Shown here: positions 51,688 through 60,954 of the stretch, piece by piece | How positions within the stretch are numbered: the stretch's first letter is position 1 | Layout of the letters: the number at the start of each line of letters is the position of its first letter | Assembly: GCF_903893715.1 (NCBI RefSeq) | Contig: NZ_CAITNG010000139.1 | Location: forward strand, 79,985 to 143,984 | DNA length: 64,000 nucleotides | Direction: 5' to 3' | From: an uncultured Mucilaginibacter sp. | Lineage (GTDB): Bacteria > Bacteroidota > Bacteroidia > Sphingobacteriales > Sphingobacteriaceae | Notes under the pieces: generated by a model | The model's database searches: none | What the model was told of the DNA's origin: nothing | Seen by the model: only the letters and a program-made list of their open reading frames with translations | Made by a program: the position numbers and the translations under genes

Positions 51688-53886
51688 GTGAATAAGTATT
51701 TGTTAGTCATCGTGTTTTTGTTTTTTGGCTGTGCGGCAATGGCACAAAACAAGCCTACAAGAATAATTTTGCAGCATTATGAAACCTTTAACGGCGACCA
51801 GCCGGATGACCTAACCAAGGTATATAAAGGCACCTTTTTACAAGACTATTCGACCCTAACTTCAGATAGCGCTTATTTCCATCCCAAAAAAAACACCTTT
51901 GAAGCTTTTGGCCACGTAGTGATTACTCAGGGCGACACTTTGCATATTTATGGCGATAAACTGGATTATGATGGTAATACCAAAATAGCCATCATGACCG
52001 ACCATGTGAAGCTGGTAGACAAAGACGCAACCCTCACCACCAACCATTTTGTGTACAATACAGGAACACGCATAGGCACCTATACCGATGGCGGCAGACT
52101 GGTGAACCAGGGCGATACGTTGGTCAGTAAAAACGGCTTTTATTTTGCCCAATCGCGCGATGCTTACTTTAGGTACAAAGTGGTGATGAACACGGCAGAT
52201 GCCATCATTAAAACGGATACGCTGCGTTACAACGCGGGCACAGCAATATCGTATTTTTATGGCCCTACGCATATTTATGGAAAGAAAGACAAAGATGTTT
52301 TATACACCGAAAACGGTACTTACAATACCAAGACCGAACAGGCCTTTTTTGGGAAGAATAACCTTTACACCCAAGGAACCAAGAGCTTAAAAGGCGACAG
52401 CTTGTTTTACGACCGCTTAGCGGGCTATGGCAAAGCGCTGAAGCATATTACGTTTAACGATGAGGAACAAAAAATAAGCATTAAGGGCGATAAGGGCGAA
52501 TATACCAAAGCGGACGAACGGACAGTGGTTACCGAAAATGCTTATGCCATTATCGCGACGGTGGACTCGACAAAACGGGATACTTCGAAAAAGGATACGA
52601 TAGTAAACACGCCTAAAAAAGCCACTCTTGCCGACAGCGTGAACAAGCCCGTTGCCCACACGATGAAATATGTGGAACCCAAAAGTACCGCGGCAGCGGC
52701 AAAACAAATAGATACTTTGACCAAAGTGGTGAGCAAAAAAGATTCGGTTAAAAGCGTTAAGCGCGATTCGATATTTTTGGCGGCCGATACCATTGAAACG
52801 CAGATCCAGACTCACAAAGTTGAACTGACCACCCGAAGGCTGCGGCTGCTGGCCGGGCTAAGGGACACCACGATAAAGATCATACCAAAAAAGAAAAGTA
52901 AAGAACTGAACCCTTTTACGGCTTTACAGCCGCGACTGTATATTGACAGTACCGCCTTTCTGCACCGCGATTACTTCCCTAAACCACCTGCCGATACTTC
53001 GCAGCACAAAGCTTTAGTCGCAAAAAAGAAACCGGTGCGAAAGCCGGTCATCACAAGGACTATTGTTGCCCAGGTTGATTCGGTCAACCTCGTTCATCCT
53101 GTTACGCTGAGCGATACGGCCCGGGTGCGTATTTTGTCGGCCTACCACAAGGCCAAAATTTTCAAGTCGGATCTGCAGGCACGGGCTGATTCGATATTTT
53201 ACAGTTACAGCGATTCGACGGTAAGGATGTATGTGAAGCCGATGGTGTGGTCGAACGGGTCGCAGCTATCGGGCGACACGATCAACATGCAGATGCGGAA
53301 CAAGAAGGTTGACAATGTTGAACTGTACCCGCATGCCTTTGCCGTCAATATAGAAAAAGGCGATTCCCTGCACTTTAACCAGGTGGCGGGGCGCAAGATG
53401 CGCGGCTATTTTAAGGACGGGAAAATTGAAAAGATATTTGTGAACGGCAATGCCGAAACGGTGTATTATAATCGCGACAGCCTGAAACACGCGATCGAAA
53501 TTGTGCGCACCATTAGCAGCCGCATACGGGTAACCTTTGCCAAAGGTGAGTTGACGTCGATATTATGGACAGTTAAACCCGATGAACGGGATATACCTTT
53601 GGGTGGTGCCAAAGAAGAAGACAAGGTACTGAAAGGCTTTATTTGGAAACCTAACGACAGGCCGGTTTCGAAAGAATCGATCATACCATCGTCATACCTT
53701 ATCCCTCCGGTGTCTGAAAAATCATCTACAAAAACTACAGGTAAAAAGAAAGGTAATATAAAGCAACCTGCAAATACAACTGCGCCGAAACCGACAGACA
53801 TAAAAAGTAAGACCGACAGCGCCAAAACAAAGCCCGACACGTTAAAGAAACCGATGGTTAAACCCGATATAGCAAAATCGAACTAA
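51688..53886 (+). CDS. OstA/LptA-like lipopolysaccharide transport periplasmic protein
   Basis: Signal peptide; DSAYFHPKKNTFEAFGHVVITQGDTLHIYGDKLDYDGNTKIAIMTDHVKLVDKDATLTTNHFVYN OstA-like repeats. Confidence 0.88.
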   Translation: MNKYLLVIVFLFFGCAAMAQNKPTRIILQHYETFNGDQPDDLTKVYKGTFLQDYSTLTSDSAYFHPKKNTFEAFGHVVITQGDTLHIYGDKLDYDGNTKIAIMTDHVKLVDKDATLTTNHFVYNTGTRIGTYTDGGRLVNQGDTLVSKNGFYFAQSRDAYFRYKVVMNTADAIIKTDTLRYNAGTAISYFYGPTHIYGKKDKDVLYTENGTYNTKTEQAFFGKNNLYTQGTKSLKGDSLFYDRLAGYGKALKHITFNDEEQKISIKGDKGEYTKADERTVVTENAYAIIATVDSTKRDTSKKDTIVNTPKKATLADSVNKPVAHTMKYVEPKSTAAAAKQIDTLTKVVSKKDSVKSVKRDSIFLAADTIETQIQTHKVELTTRRLRLLAGLRDTTIKIIPKKKSKELNPFTALQPRLYIDSTAFLHRDYFPKPPADTSQHKALVAKKKPVRKPVITRTIVAQVDSVNLVHPVTLSDTARVRILSAYHKAKIFKSDLQARADSIFYSYSDSTVRMYVKPMVWSNGSQLSGDTINMQMRNKKVDNVELYPHAFAVNIEKGDSLHFNQVAGRKMRGYFKDGKIEKIFVNGNAETVYYNRDSLKHAIEIVRTISSRIRVTFAKGELTSILWTVKPDERDIPLGGAKEEDKVLKGFIWKPNDRPVSKESIIPSSYLIPPVSEKSSTKTTGKKKGNIKQPANTTAPKPTDIKSKTDSAKTKPDTLKKPMVKPDIAKSN

Positions 53887-53887
53887 A

Positions 53888-54229
53888 ATGAGTTTAGCAA
53901 AAAGCAGCACGTTTCAACTGGAAGAGGAAACCCAGTGGGAAGACCAGGGCGCCGGCATACAGCGCCAGGTGTTTGGTTATGATGACAAAATTATGCTGGC
54001 CAAAGCCAGGTTTGAAAAAGGGGCCGTTGGCACCCTGCACAGCCACCCGCACGTGCAGGTGTGTTATGTGCGCGGTGGTGTATTTGAAGTTACCATAGGC
54101 AGCGAAAAACAGGTTATAAAGGATGGCGACGGCTTTTATGTACCTCCCAATATAATGCATGGCGTAGTTTGTTTAGAAGCCGGAACGCTGATAGACGCCT
54201 TTAGCCCGATGCGGGAGGATTTTTTGTAG
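53888..54229 (+). CDS. Cupin domain protein
   Basis: GTLHSHPHVQVCYVRGGVFEVTIG...VPPNIMHGVVCLEAG. Confidence 0.93.
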   Translation: MSLAKSSTFQLEEETQWEDQGAGIQRQVFGYDDKIMLAKARFEKGAVGTLHSHPHVQVCYVRGGVFEVTIGSEKQVIKDGDGFYVPPNIMHGVVCLEAGTLIDAFSPMREDFL

Positions 54230-54254
54230 AGGATAGAAATTTTATTTAAATTTG
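54223..54254 (+). promoter_or_regulatory. Promoter of the YoeB TA operon
   Basis: TTTG-N20-TAAATTTG (exact consensus and spacing); -33 box lies in the last codons of the cupin gene. Confidence 0.7.
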
Positions 54255-54257
54255 TTT

Positions 54258-54455
54258 ATGGAAACTTTAATAGTCCGCCCGGATAATAATGAGAAATTAA
54301 TCGCTCTGAAGGCTGTACTTAAAGCCATGAAAATTGATTTTGAAAAAACGGAATCGCCATACAATCCTGAATTTGTAGCTAAGATAAAACAGGGTGATGA
54401 AGATGTAAAAGCAGGCCGCACCACAAAAGTATCGCTCGACGATATATGGAAATAG
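54258..54455 (+). CDS. Antitoxin of the YoeB pair (DUF2683-like)
   Basis: METLIVRPDNNEKLIALKAVLKAMKIDFEKTESPYNPEFVAKIKQGDEDVKAGRTTKVSLDDIWK; overlaps toxin. Confidence 0.85.
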   Translation: METLIVRPDNNEKLIALKAVLKAMKIDFEKTESPYNPEFVAKIKQGDEDVKAGRTTKVSLDDIWK

Positions 54456-54724
54456 AATTTACCGTTAGGGCTAAAGAAGATTTAGCCTATTGGAAGAAAA
54501 CAGGTAACAAGACAGTCCTGAAAAAGATAAGGGCATTAATAGAAAATATTGAACAAGACCCATTCTCTGGAATCGGAAAACCCGAAGCACTAAAGCACGA
54601 TCTATCGGGCAAGTGGTCAAGGCGCATTACCCGTGCCGACAGGCTTGTTTATAATATCATTGAGGAAACCATTTATATTTATTCTGTTAAAGGGCATTAC
54701 GATTATTTGTGGCCTAACTCATAA
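54446..54724 (+). CDS. Txe/YoeB family addiction-module toxin
   Basis: FTVRAKEDLAYWKKTGNKTVLKKIRALIENIEQDPFSGIGKPEALKHDLSGKWSRRITRADRLVYNI...SVKGHYDY. Confidence 0.93.
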   Translation: MEIEFTVRAKEDLAYWKKTGNKTVLKKIRALIENIEQDPFSGIGKPEALKHDLSGKWSRRITRADRLVYNIIEETIYIYSVKGHYDYLWPNS

Positions 54725-54769
54725 GCGTTGCAAACGCCGAGCCACGTTAAGCGTTCGTTGCAAACGCGC
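54722..54769. repeat. Two tandem copies of an imperfect palindrome (REP-like candidate)
   Basis: GCGTTGCAAACGC (54725-54737) and CGTTGCAAACGC (54756-54767) separated by CGAGCCACGTTAAGCGTT. Confidence 0.5.
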
Positions 54770-54792
54770 ACAGTTTTTAAGTCATTTTCGTC

Positions 54793-55194
54793 ATGAGTTG
54801 GACCTGCCCCAATTGTGAAAGGGAGTTATTGAACGAGCACCAAACGCATTATTGTGCCAAGGTTAGCTTGGATAGCCTTTTTGTGGGCAAGCCCGATGAA
54901 TTGATGCTGATTTTTGACAAACTGCTTGCCGAAGTGAGCGACTGGGATGGTGTATTGATTGGCACGACGCCTAACTGCATCGTATTTACACATCGTCGTA
55001 CTTTCTTAGTCATCCGGCCTATGAAAAAAGAACTGGACATCCAGTTTTATTCCACCGAGCATCATCCCGAAAAACCCTTCATCAAAAGTATAGCCTATCG
55101 CAACAAATATGAGAACCACATCCGTATCAGCGAGTTGGATGACCTGCGGCCGCAGTTGTTCGCTTATATTTATGCGTCGTATAGGCTGTTGTGA
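54793..55194 (+). CDS. DUF5655-like protein with N-terminal zinc ribbon-like motif
   Basis: MSWTCPNCERELLNEHQTHYC; 133 aa. Confidence 0.6.
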   Translation: MSWTCPNCERELLNEHQTHYCAKVSLDSLFVGKPDELMLIFDKLLAEVSDWDGVLIGTTPNCIVFTHRRTFLVIRPMKKELDIQFYSTEHHPEKPFIKSIAYRNKYENHIRISELDDLRPQLFAYIYASYRLL

Positions 55195-55233
55195 TAGGCT
55201 GGAGGGGTATTTTAAGATACCATCGGAAGACTT

Positions 55234-55710
55234 TTATAAGAATTTCTTTGAAAAAATTTCTAATTCAATGGCTTCGGGAAAGAACGCATGAAACTTATCC
55301 GATACCTTTTCATCCTTGAATTTTACAATCGTATATCCACTGTCAACAGCTACGATTTCAATTTCCGCATCCCTATACTGCATATTCCCATTTTTCCATA
55401 TCAGTTCATTCCCTTCTGCAAATGGCAGATTGTCTTTATCAATTTCTATTGCGATATTTTTGGAAATTCCTAAAACAACTCCCCACCAAATTTGAACTTC
55501 TGCGTTAAGCAAAACATTAAAGTCTGATGGTGATAAAATAAAATATTCTTGTTCTAAATCGATTGGCAGTTTTACCGGGAAATGGGAAACATATTCAAGG
55601 TCTGAAAGCAGCCAGTTGTAGTCCCGGATATCATCAAGAATCGGCTCAAGGATTTGATTCAAATATGTATGAAATTTTATCTTTTCGTTGTGGCGGATAA
55701 CCCAATTCAT
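55234..55710 (-). CDS. Hypothetical protein
   Basis: 158 aa open frame, no close overlap with competitors. Confidence 0.55.
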   Translation of the reverse strand: MNWVIRHNEKIKFHTYLNQILEPILDDIRDYNWLLSDLEYVSHFPVKLPIDLEQEYFILSPSDFNVLLNAEVQIWWGVVLGISKNIAIEIDKDNLPFAEGNELIWKNGNMQYRDAEIEIVAVDSGYTIVKFKDEKVSDKFHAFFPEAIELEIFSKKFL

Positions 55711-55731
55711 AAACGTAATTTTTTGTTTAAT

Positions 55732-56346
55732 TTAATTTCCTCCTGCTTTCAAAAACTCAACCATCTTTTCGACCGCGCGGGCGCGGTGGCTGATGGCGTT
55801 TTTTTGTTGCATGGTCATTTCGGCGAAGGTGATGGTGTAGCCGTCGGGTTGAAAGATAGGGTCGTAACCGAAACCCTGGCTGCCTGAACGTTGGTTGCGT
55901 ATAGTGCCTTCAACCGTACCTTCGAAGAAATGTTCTTTACCATCTAAAACAAGCGAGATAACGGTTTTGAAACAGGCCTTGCGGTTGGTTTGTCCGTTAA
56001 GCAGGGTTAAAACCTTGTCCATATTGGCTTCGTGATCGCCGTGTTTGCCGGCATAGCGAGCGGAGTATACGCCGGGCTCACCATTTAGGGCATCAATTTC
56101 GAGGCCGCTATCATCGCCAAAGCAGCTGAGTTGGTATTTGGAATAGATGAAGTGACTTTTAATAGAGGCGTTTGCCGCGAAGGTGGTGCCGGTTTCTTCA
56201 ATATCGTCGGTACAGCCGATATCATCCAAACTGAGTATGGTAAATTGGTGGCCAATCTTAGCCAAAACTTCTTCTATTTTGTGGCGGTTATTGGTAGCGA
56301 AAACGAGTTGTTGCATAGGTGTTATAAGGCTTTCATTTGTTCCCAA
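55732..56346 (-). CDS. rdgB: Non-canonical purine NTP diphosphatase (RdgB/HAM1)
   Basis: LVFATNNRHKIEEV, DDSGLEIDALNGEPGVYSARYAG, GFGYDPIFQPDGY, SHRARA. Confidence 0.96.
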   Translation of the reverse strand: MGTNESLITPMQQLVFATNNRHKIEEVLAKIGHQFTILSLDDIGCTDDIEETGTTFAANASIKSHFIYSKYQLSCFGDDSGLEIDALNGEPGVYSARYAGKHGDHEANMDKVLTLLNGQTNRKACFKTVISLVLDGKEHFFEGTVEGTIRNQRSGSQGFGYDPIFQPDGYTITFAEMTMQQKNAISHRARAVEKMVEFLKAGGN

Positions 56347-56933
56347 AAGGCACGTACCTTATCCTTGTCGGGCATCATTTCGTCGAACGAATAGGTGTAA
56401 AGTGCGGTATAGGTATTGCCTTTGGCAGGTACATTCAGCTTCAGTTTGTGCCAGCCGGGTAACAGGCATTGGCTGCCGAGTATCATTACACGGGTGGGCT
56501 TAAAATACGCGGCAATATCGGCGATGGTGGTATCTTCATAAGCGTACAAATCTAATAAGGCAACATCATCCAGGCTGAGTTCTTTTCGTGCCAGGCTGCT
56601 GCTTAGTGCTGCAAAATGTTTATCATCGAGTTTACCCATGCCATTGGAATGGAACACGATGAGGAAGTTCCGCTGATTTTTGCCGAAGTACTGAAAGGCG
56701 GGCTTTGGTGTTTCGACTATCGGGGATTCGGCTGCAATGGGTGTTGGATGGGGTGAGGCCTCGACAGGTTCAGGCTGCTCGTCAGCGATAACCGTTTCGA
56801 GAACTTCGGTCTGCACAACTGGCATTGGCCCGGTTTCAGGGATGGTATTGCCCATGGTATCTTTGTCCTGTTTAAGCAGGTAAATATCATCGATTAAAAA
56901 AAAGCGCAAAGCTGCCGGATCCTCTACTATCAT
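56322..56933 (-). CDS. Hypothetical protein
   Basis: 203 aa, overlaps rdgB start by 25 nt, same strand. Confidence 0.6.
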   Translation of the reverse strand: MIVEDPAALRFFLIDDIYLLKQDKDTMGNTIPETGPMPVVQTEVLETVIADEQPEPVEASPHPTPIAAESPIVETPKPAFQYFGKNQRNFLIVFHSNGMGKLDDKHFAALSSSLARKELSLDDVALLDLYAYEDTTIADIAAYFKPTRVMILGSQCLLPGWHKLKLNVPAKGNTYTALYTYSFDEMMPDKDKVRAFWEQMKAL

Positions 56934-57104
56934 TTAACAAATTTTAACCAAAAATAGCTAAATAGTTTATGCCTTAATCAGCATATTCGCAGATTAGTAC
57001 GGGATTGAAAGAATAATTTTACAATCAAACTCAATTTATTTTCCGAAATTCGGAGCTTCTTGGGTGTAAACCCATGATTTATAATTTTTTATTAAACGAA
57101 ATAC

Positions 57105-58481
57105 ATGAGAAAGTTCGGGTTAACCCTGTTTGTTTTAGTTAGTACATTGGCATTTGTAAAAGCTCAAGTTAAAACCTTAGATAAAGTTGCGGTAGTTGTT
57201 GGCAGCAGTATTATTTTGCAGTCGGACATCGAATCGCAATACCAAACACAATTTATTGCACAAGGCAATACGCCAAACGAAAGCGTTAAATGTTATATCG
57301 TTCAGCAGTTGCTTACCACCAAATTATTGGCCCAGCAAGCTGTTATTGATAGCGTTAGCGTTACGGATAATGATGTTGACGCCGAAGTTGACAAACGTAT
57401 GCGCAGCATGACCCAACGCGCCGGCGGGCAAGACCGTTTGGAAGGCTTTTTGGGCCGCTCCATCATCCAATACAAAGACGAGATACGCCCCGAAATAAAG
57501 GAGCAAATGGTGGCCGAAAAAATGCGCCAAAAAATAACTGAAAAGGTGAACGTAACGCCTTACGATGTTAAGAAGTTTTATGAGGCAATACCGAAAGACA
57601 GTTTACCCACCTATAACAAGGAAGTGGAAGTTGGCGAGATATCGATAACGCCGGTTTTGACGCCTGACGAAAAGGCGATGTACAAACAAAAAGCGCAAGA
57701 TTTATTGGACAGGATAAAAAAAGGTGAAGACTTTGCCACGCTGGCCCGTGTATATTCGCAAGACCCCGGCTCGGCACCTGATGGCGGTGATTTGGGCTTT
57801 GCCGATCGATCGACGTTTGTAAAGGAATTTGCAGCTACTGCATTTAAATTAAAGACCGGCGAGATATCGCCCGTGTTTGAAACAGAATTTGGTTTTCACT
57901 TTTTGCAGGTAATTGAGCGCCGCGGCGAGCAGGTACACGTAAGGCATATTTTGATTCGTCCCGACCTGACCAAAGCCAGCCTTGACCGTGCCAAAGTAAA
58001 GATAGACAGTATTTACCACCTGTTCCAAACAGTGAAAAACATCGACTTTTCGGCTGCTGCAGGTTTTTATTCGGATGACAAAGAAACCAAGTTTAATGGC
58101 GGCATGATATTGAACGCCGATAACGTGCAAGCGCGTACCACTTTTATCCCAACCGATAAACTTGACCCGCAAATCGCTTTAATTGTTGATACTTTAAAAG
58201 TTGGCGAAATTTCGAAACCACAAATATTCACATCGCAAGCCGGGCAGCAAACCTATAAAATATTGTACCTGCGCTCCAAAACAGATGCGCATAAAGCCAA
58301 TTTGACTCAGGATTTCCCGAGGATAAAGGATCTGGCTTACGAGGACAAAATAAATAAGACCGTGAGCGCATGGTTTGAGCGCCGCAGAAAAGATACCTAT
58401 GTTAAGATTGACCCGCAATATCTGGGTTGCCCGCAGCTTAAAACATGGATAACACCGTTAGCCACAGCACAAACAAAATAA
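57105..58481 (+). CDS. Peptidylprolyl isomerase SurA-like (SurA_N + parvulin domains)
   Basis: Signal peptide; DKVAVVVGSSIILQSDIE; YSQDPGSAPDGGDLGFADRSTFVKEF; VRHILIRP. Confidence 0.93.
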   Translation: MRKFGLTLFVLVSTLAFVKAQVKTLDKVAVVVGSSIILQSDIESQYQTQFIAQGNTPNESVKCYIVQQLLTTKLLAQQAVIDSVSVTDNDVDAEVDKRMRSMTQRAGGQDRLEGFLGRSIIQYKDEIRPEIKEQMVAEKMRQKITEKVNVTPYDVKKFYEAIPKDSLPTYNKEVEVGEISITPVLTPDEKAMYKQKAQDLLDRIKKGEDFATLARVYSQDPGSAPDGGDLGFADRSTFVKEFAATAFKLKTGEISPVFETEFGFHFLQVIERRGEQVHVRHILIRPDLTKASLDRAKVKIDSIYHLFQTVKNIDFSAAAGFYSDDKETKFNGGMILNADNVQARTTFIPTDKLDPQIALIVDTLKVGEISKPQIFTSQAGQQTYKILYLRSKTDAHKANLTQDFPRIKDLAYEDKINKTVSAWFERRRKDTYVKIDPQYLGCPQLKTWITPLATAQTK

Positions 58482-58500
58482 AACCATCCCAACCCTACCT

Positions 58501-59463
58501 ATGCAGTACAAAAGTGATGTTGAAGCAGCCGACGCCTTAAAAAAAGCGTATGAAGATATACGCGCCGAAATAGGCAAAGTAATCATCGGTCAGGACGATG
58601 TTATCAAATCGGTACTGATATCTATTTTCAGTAACGGGCATTGTTTGCTGGTTGGTGTACCGGGTTTGGCCAAAACATTGCTGGTGCAAACCGTATCGCG
58701 GGTGTTGGACCTTAATTTTAATCGCATACAATTTACACCCGATTTGATGCCTTCGGACATTATCGGGTCGGAAATATTGGGCGAGGACAGGAATTTTAAA
58801 TTTATACGCGGGCCGGTGTTTGCCAACATCATCCTTGCTGATGAAATAAACCGTACACCGCCAAAAACGCAGGCCGCCTTGTTGGAGGCCATGCAGGAAA
58901 AATCGGTTACGGCAGCGGGCGTTACCCATCATTTGGAGCAGCCATTTTTTGTACTGGCCACGCAGAATCCAATTGAGCAGGAAGGCACCTATCCCCTGCC
59001 CGAAGCGCAATTAGACCGTTTTATGTTTAATGTAATGCTGGACTACCCTACCCTGCAGGAAGAGATACAAGTGGTAAAAAATACCACAGGCGCACAAAAA
59101 CCTGTGGTAAACAAAATACTGACGGCTAAGGAAATCATTTATTTTCAGCAACTGATACACCAGATACCGGTTACCGACCATGTGTTGGAATACGCCGTAA
59201 AACTGGCTGCCAAAACACGACCGAATACGGCACTGGCTTCGGCCGATGTGAACCGGTTATTGAGCTGGGGCGCGGGGCCAAGGGCATCGCAGTTTTTGGT
59301 GCTTGGCGCTAAATGCCATGCCGTGATCAGCGGGAAATACTCGCCGGATATTGAGGACGTGCAAGCCGTTGCGAAACCTATTTTACGCCACCGCATTGTG
59401 CGCAGTTACCAAGCCGAAGCCGAGGGCATCAGCGCCGATCAACTGATAGAAAGACTATTTTAA
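58501..59463 (+). CDS. MoxR-family AAA ATPase
   Basis: GQDDVIKSVLISIFSNGHCLLVGVPGLAKTLLVQTV; ILADEINRTPPKTQAALLEAMQE; ATQNPIEQEGTYPLPEAQLDRF. Confidence 0.95.
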   Translation: MQYKSDVEAADALKKAYEDIRAEIGKVIIGQDDVIKSVLISIFSNGHCLLVGVPGLAKTLLVQTVSRVLDLNFNRIQFTPDLMPSDIIGSEILGEDRNFKFIRGPVFANIILADEINRTPPKTQAALLEAMQEKSVTAAGVTHHLEQPFFVLATQNPIEQEGTYPLPEAQLDRFMFNVMLDYPTLQEEIQVVKNTTGAQKPVVNKILTAKEIIYFQQLIHQIPVTDHVLEYAVKLAAKTRPNTALASADVNRLLSWGAGPRASQFLVLGAKCHAVISGKYSPDIEDVQAVAKPILRHRIVRSYQAEAEGISADQLIERLF

Positions 59464-59512
59464 AGCTTTTCTATCAATTAACCGAGCTTGCTGATTTGTA
59501 TCTTAAATGATA

Positions 59513-60883
59513 TCAAATTTCTTTGAATTTCGCGGTAAAGTGCCTCAGATATTTTGATTCATAGGTAATCGCTAAACCTTTTACTTCATGGCGCTTTTGG
59601 TAGAGGTTAATGATTACCTCGGCAACATAATCCATATGGCTTTGGGTGTACATGCGGCGGGGTAAGGCCAGGCGAACCAGCTCGTGTACGCCGGGGATAA
59701 GCGAGCCATCATCGGTATATTTACCAAACATCACCGAACCAATCTCGACACCACGGATACCACCTTCGAGGTACAACGCGCAGCATAAAGCCTGGCCGGG
59801 GTATTGCTGCACCGGGATATGCGACAAAAACTTTTTAGCATCGAGATAAACAGCATGACCGCCGGTGGGTTTAAGATATGGGATATCGTGTTTATCCAAT
59901 ACCTCGCCAATGTATTCGATGCTGCGGATGCGGTATTTGAGATAGTCTTCCTGCACTATCTCTTCCAAACCGGTGGCTATGGCTTCGAGGTCGCGGCCGG
60001 CAAGCCCGCCATAGGTTGGGAACCCTTCGGTCATGATGAGCATGTTACGGCATTTTTCGGCAAGCTCGGCATTATGCAATGCCAGGAAGCCGCCAATATT
60101 GGCAAAGGCATCCTTTTTTGCGCTCATGGTGCAACCATCGGCATAGGAGAACAACTCCTGTGCAATTTGTTGTACGGATTTATTTTCGTACCCAGCTTCG
60201 CGTGTCTTGATGAAGTAGCAGTTCTCGGCAAAGCGGCAGGCGTCTATAAAAAACGGTATCCCACGCGCTTTACAAACCTGTTGCGCCTGTTTGATATTGG
60301 CCATACTCACCGGCTGCCCGCCGCCCGAGTTATTGGTAACTGTAATGATGACCAACGCGATGCTTGCTGCGCCATTATCGGCAATGAATGCCTTAAGGGC
60401 GTCTATATCCATATTGCCTTTAAACGGGGCAACAAGGGCGGTTTGCTTACCCTCAGGACATAACAGGTCGATACCTTGCGCGCCCGAATACTCGACATTG
60501 GCACGGGTGGTATCGAACAAGGTATTGCTGAGCACGTATTTGCCGGCGCCACCTTCAATGCTGAACAAAATCTTCTCGGCAGCGCGTCCCTGGTGCACGG
60601 GAATAACATAAGGCATGGAGGTGAGGTTTTTGATGACCGATTCGAAACGGTAAAAGCTTTCGCTACCGGCGTAGCTTTCGTCGCCGCGCATGATGCCGGC
60701 CCATTGGTTGCTGCTCATGGCACCTGTGCCGCTATCGGTCAGCAGGTCGATGATAACGTCTTTGGCTTTAAGCAGGAAAGGGTTATAGTGGGCTTCGGTA
60801 AGCAATTCAGCGCGTTCTTCGCGCGTGGTAAAATAGATGGGTTCAACCGTTTTTATCCTAAACGGCTCGATGATGGTTTTCAT
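59513..60883 (-). CDS. tnaA: Tryptophanase
   Basis: 456 aa; IDLLTDSGTGAMSSNQWAGIMRGDESYAG, YADGCTMSAKKDAFANIGGF; tryptophanase-like FDTT and GIRGVEIGS rather than the tyrosine phenol-lyase FTTT/SMERG. Confidence 0.93.
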   Translation of the reverse strand: MKTIIEPFRIKTVEPIYFTTREERAELLTEAHYNPFLLKAKDVIIDLLTDSGTGAMSSNQWAGIMRGDESYAGSESFYRFESVIKNLTSMPYVIPVHQGRAAEKILFSIEGGAGKYVLSNTLFDTTRANVEYSGAQGIDLLCPEGKQTALVAPFKGNMDIDALKAFIADNGAASIALVIITVTNNSGGGQPVSMANIKQAQQVCKARGIPFFIDACRFAENCYFIKTREAGYENKSVQQIAQELFSYADGCTMSAKKDAFANIGGFLALHNAELAEKCRNMLIMTEGFPTYGGLAGRDLEAIATGLEEIVQEDYLKYRIRSIEYIGEVLDKHDIPYLKPTGGHAVYLDAKKFLSHIPVQQYPGQALCCALYLEGGIRGVEIGSVMFGKYTDDGSLIPGVHELVRLALPRRMYTQSHMDYVAEVIINLYQKRHEVKGLAITYESKYLRHFTAKFKEI

Positions 60884-60907
60884 GAAAAAATAAATTAAAA
60901 TTGACTG

Positions 60908-60954
60908 ATAATAAATTGAAAAGGATGCAGGTATTCCCTGCTTTCAATTATTAT
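60908..60954 (-). promoter_or_regulatory. Long imperfect hairpin between tnaC-like ORF and tnaA
   Basis: Minus strand ATAATA.ATTGAAA.GCAGG-gaata-CCTGC-atcct-TTTCAAT-t-TATTAT; left arm contains the leader ORF stop codons TAATAA. Confidence 0.6.

Noticed and set aside
59444-59476. Inverted repeat TGATAGAAA...TTTCTATCA after moxR
   Set aside because: Long 15-nt loop and no T-tract; weak as terminator.
59513-60883. Possible tyrosine phenol-lyase instead of tryptophanase
   Set aside because: Has tryptophanase-type FDTT and VEIGS motifs, not TPL FTTT/SMERG.
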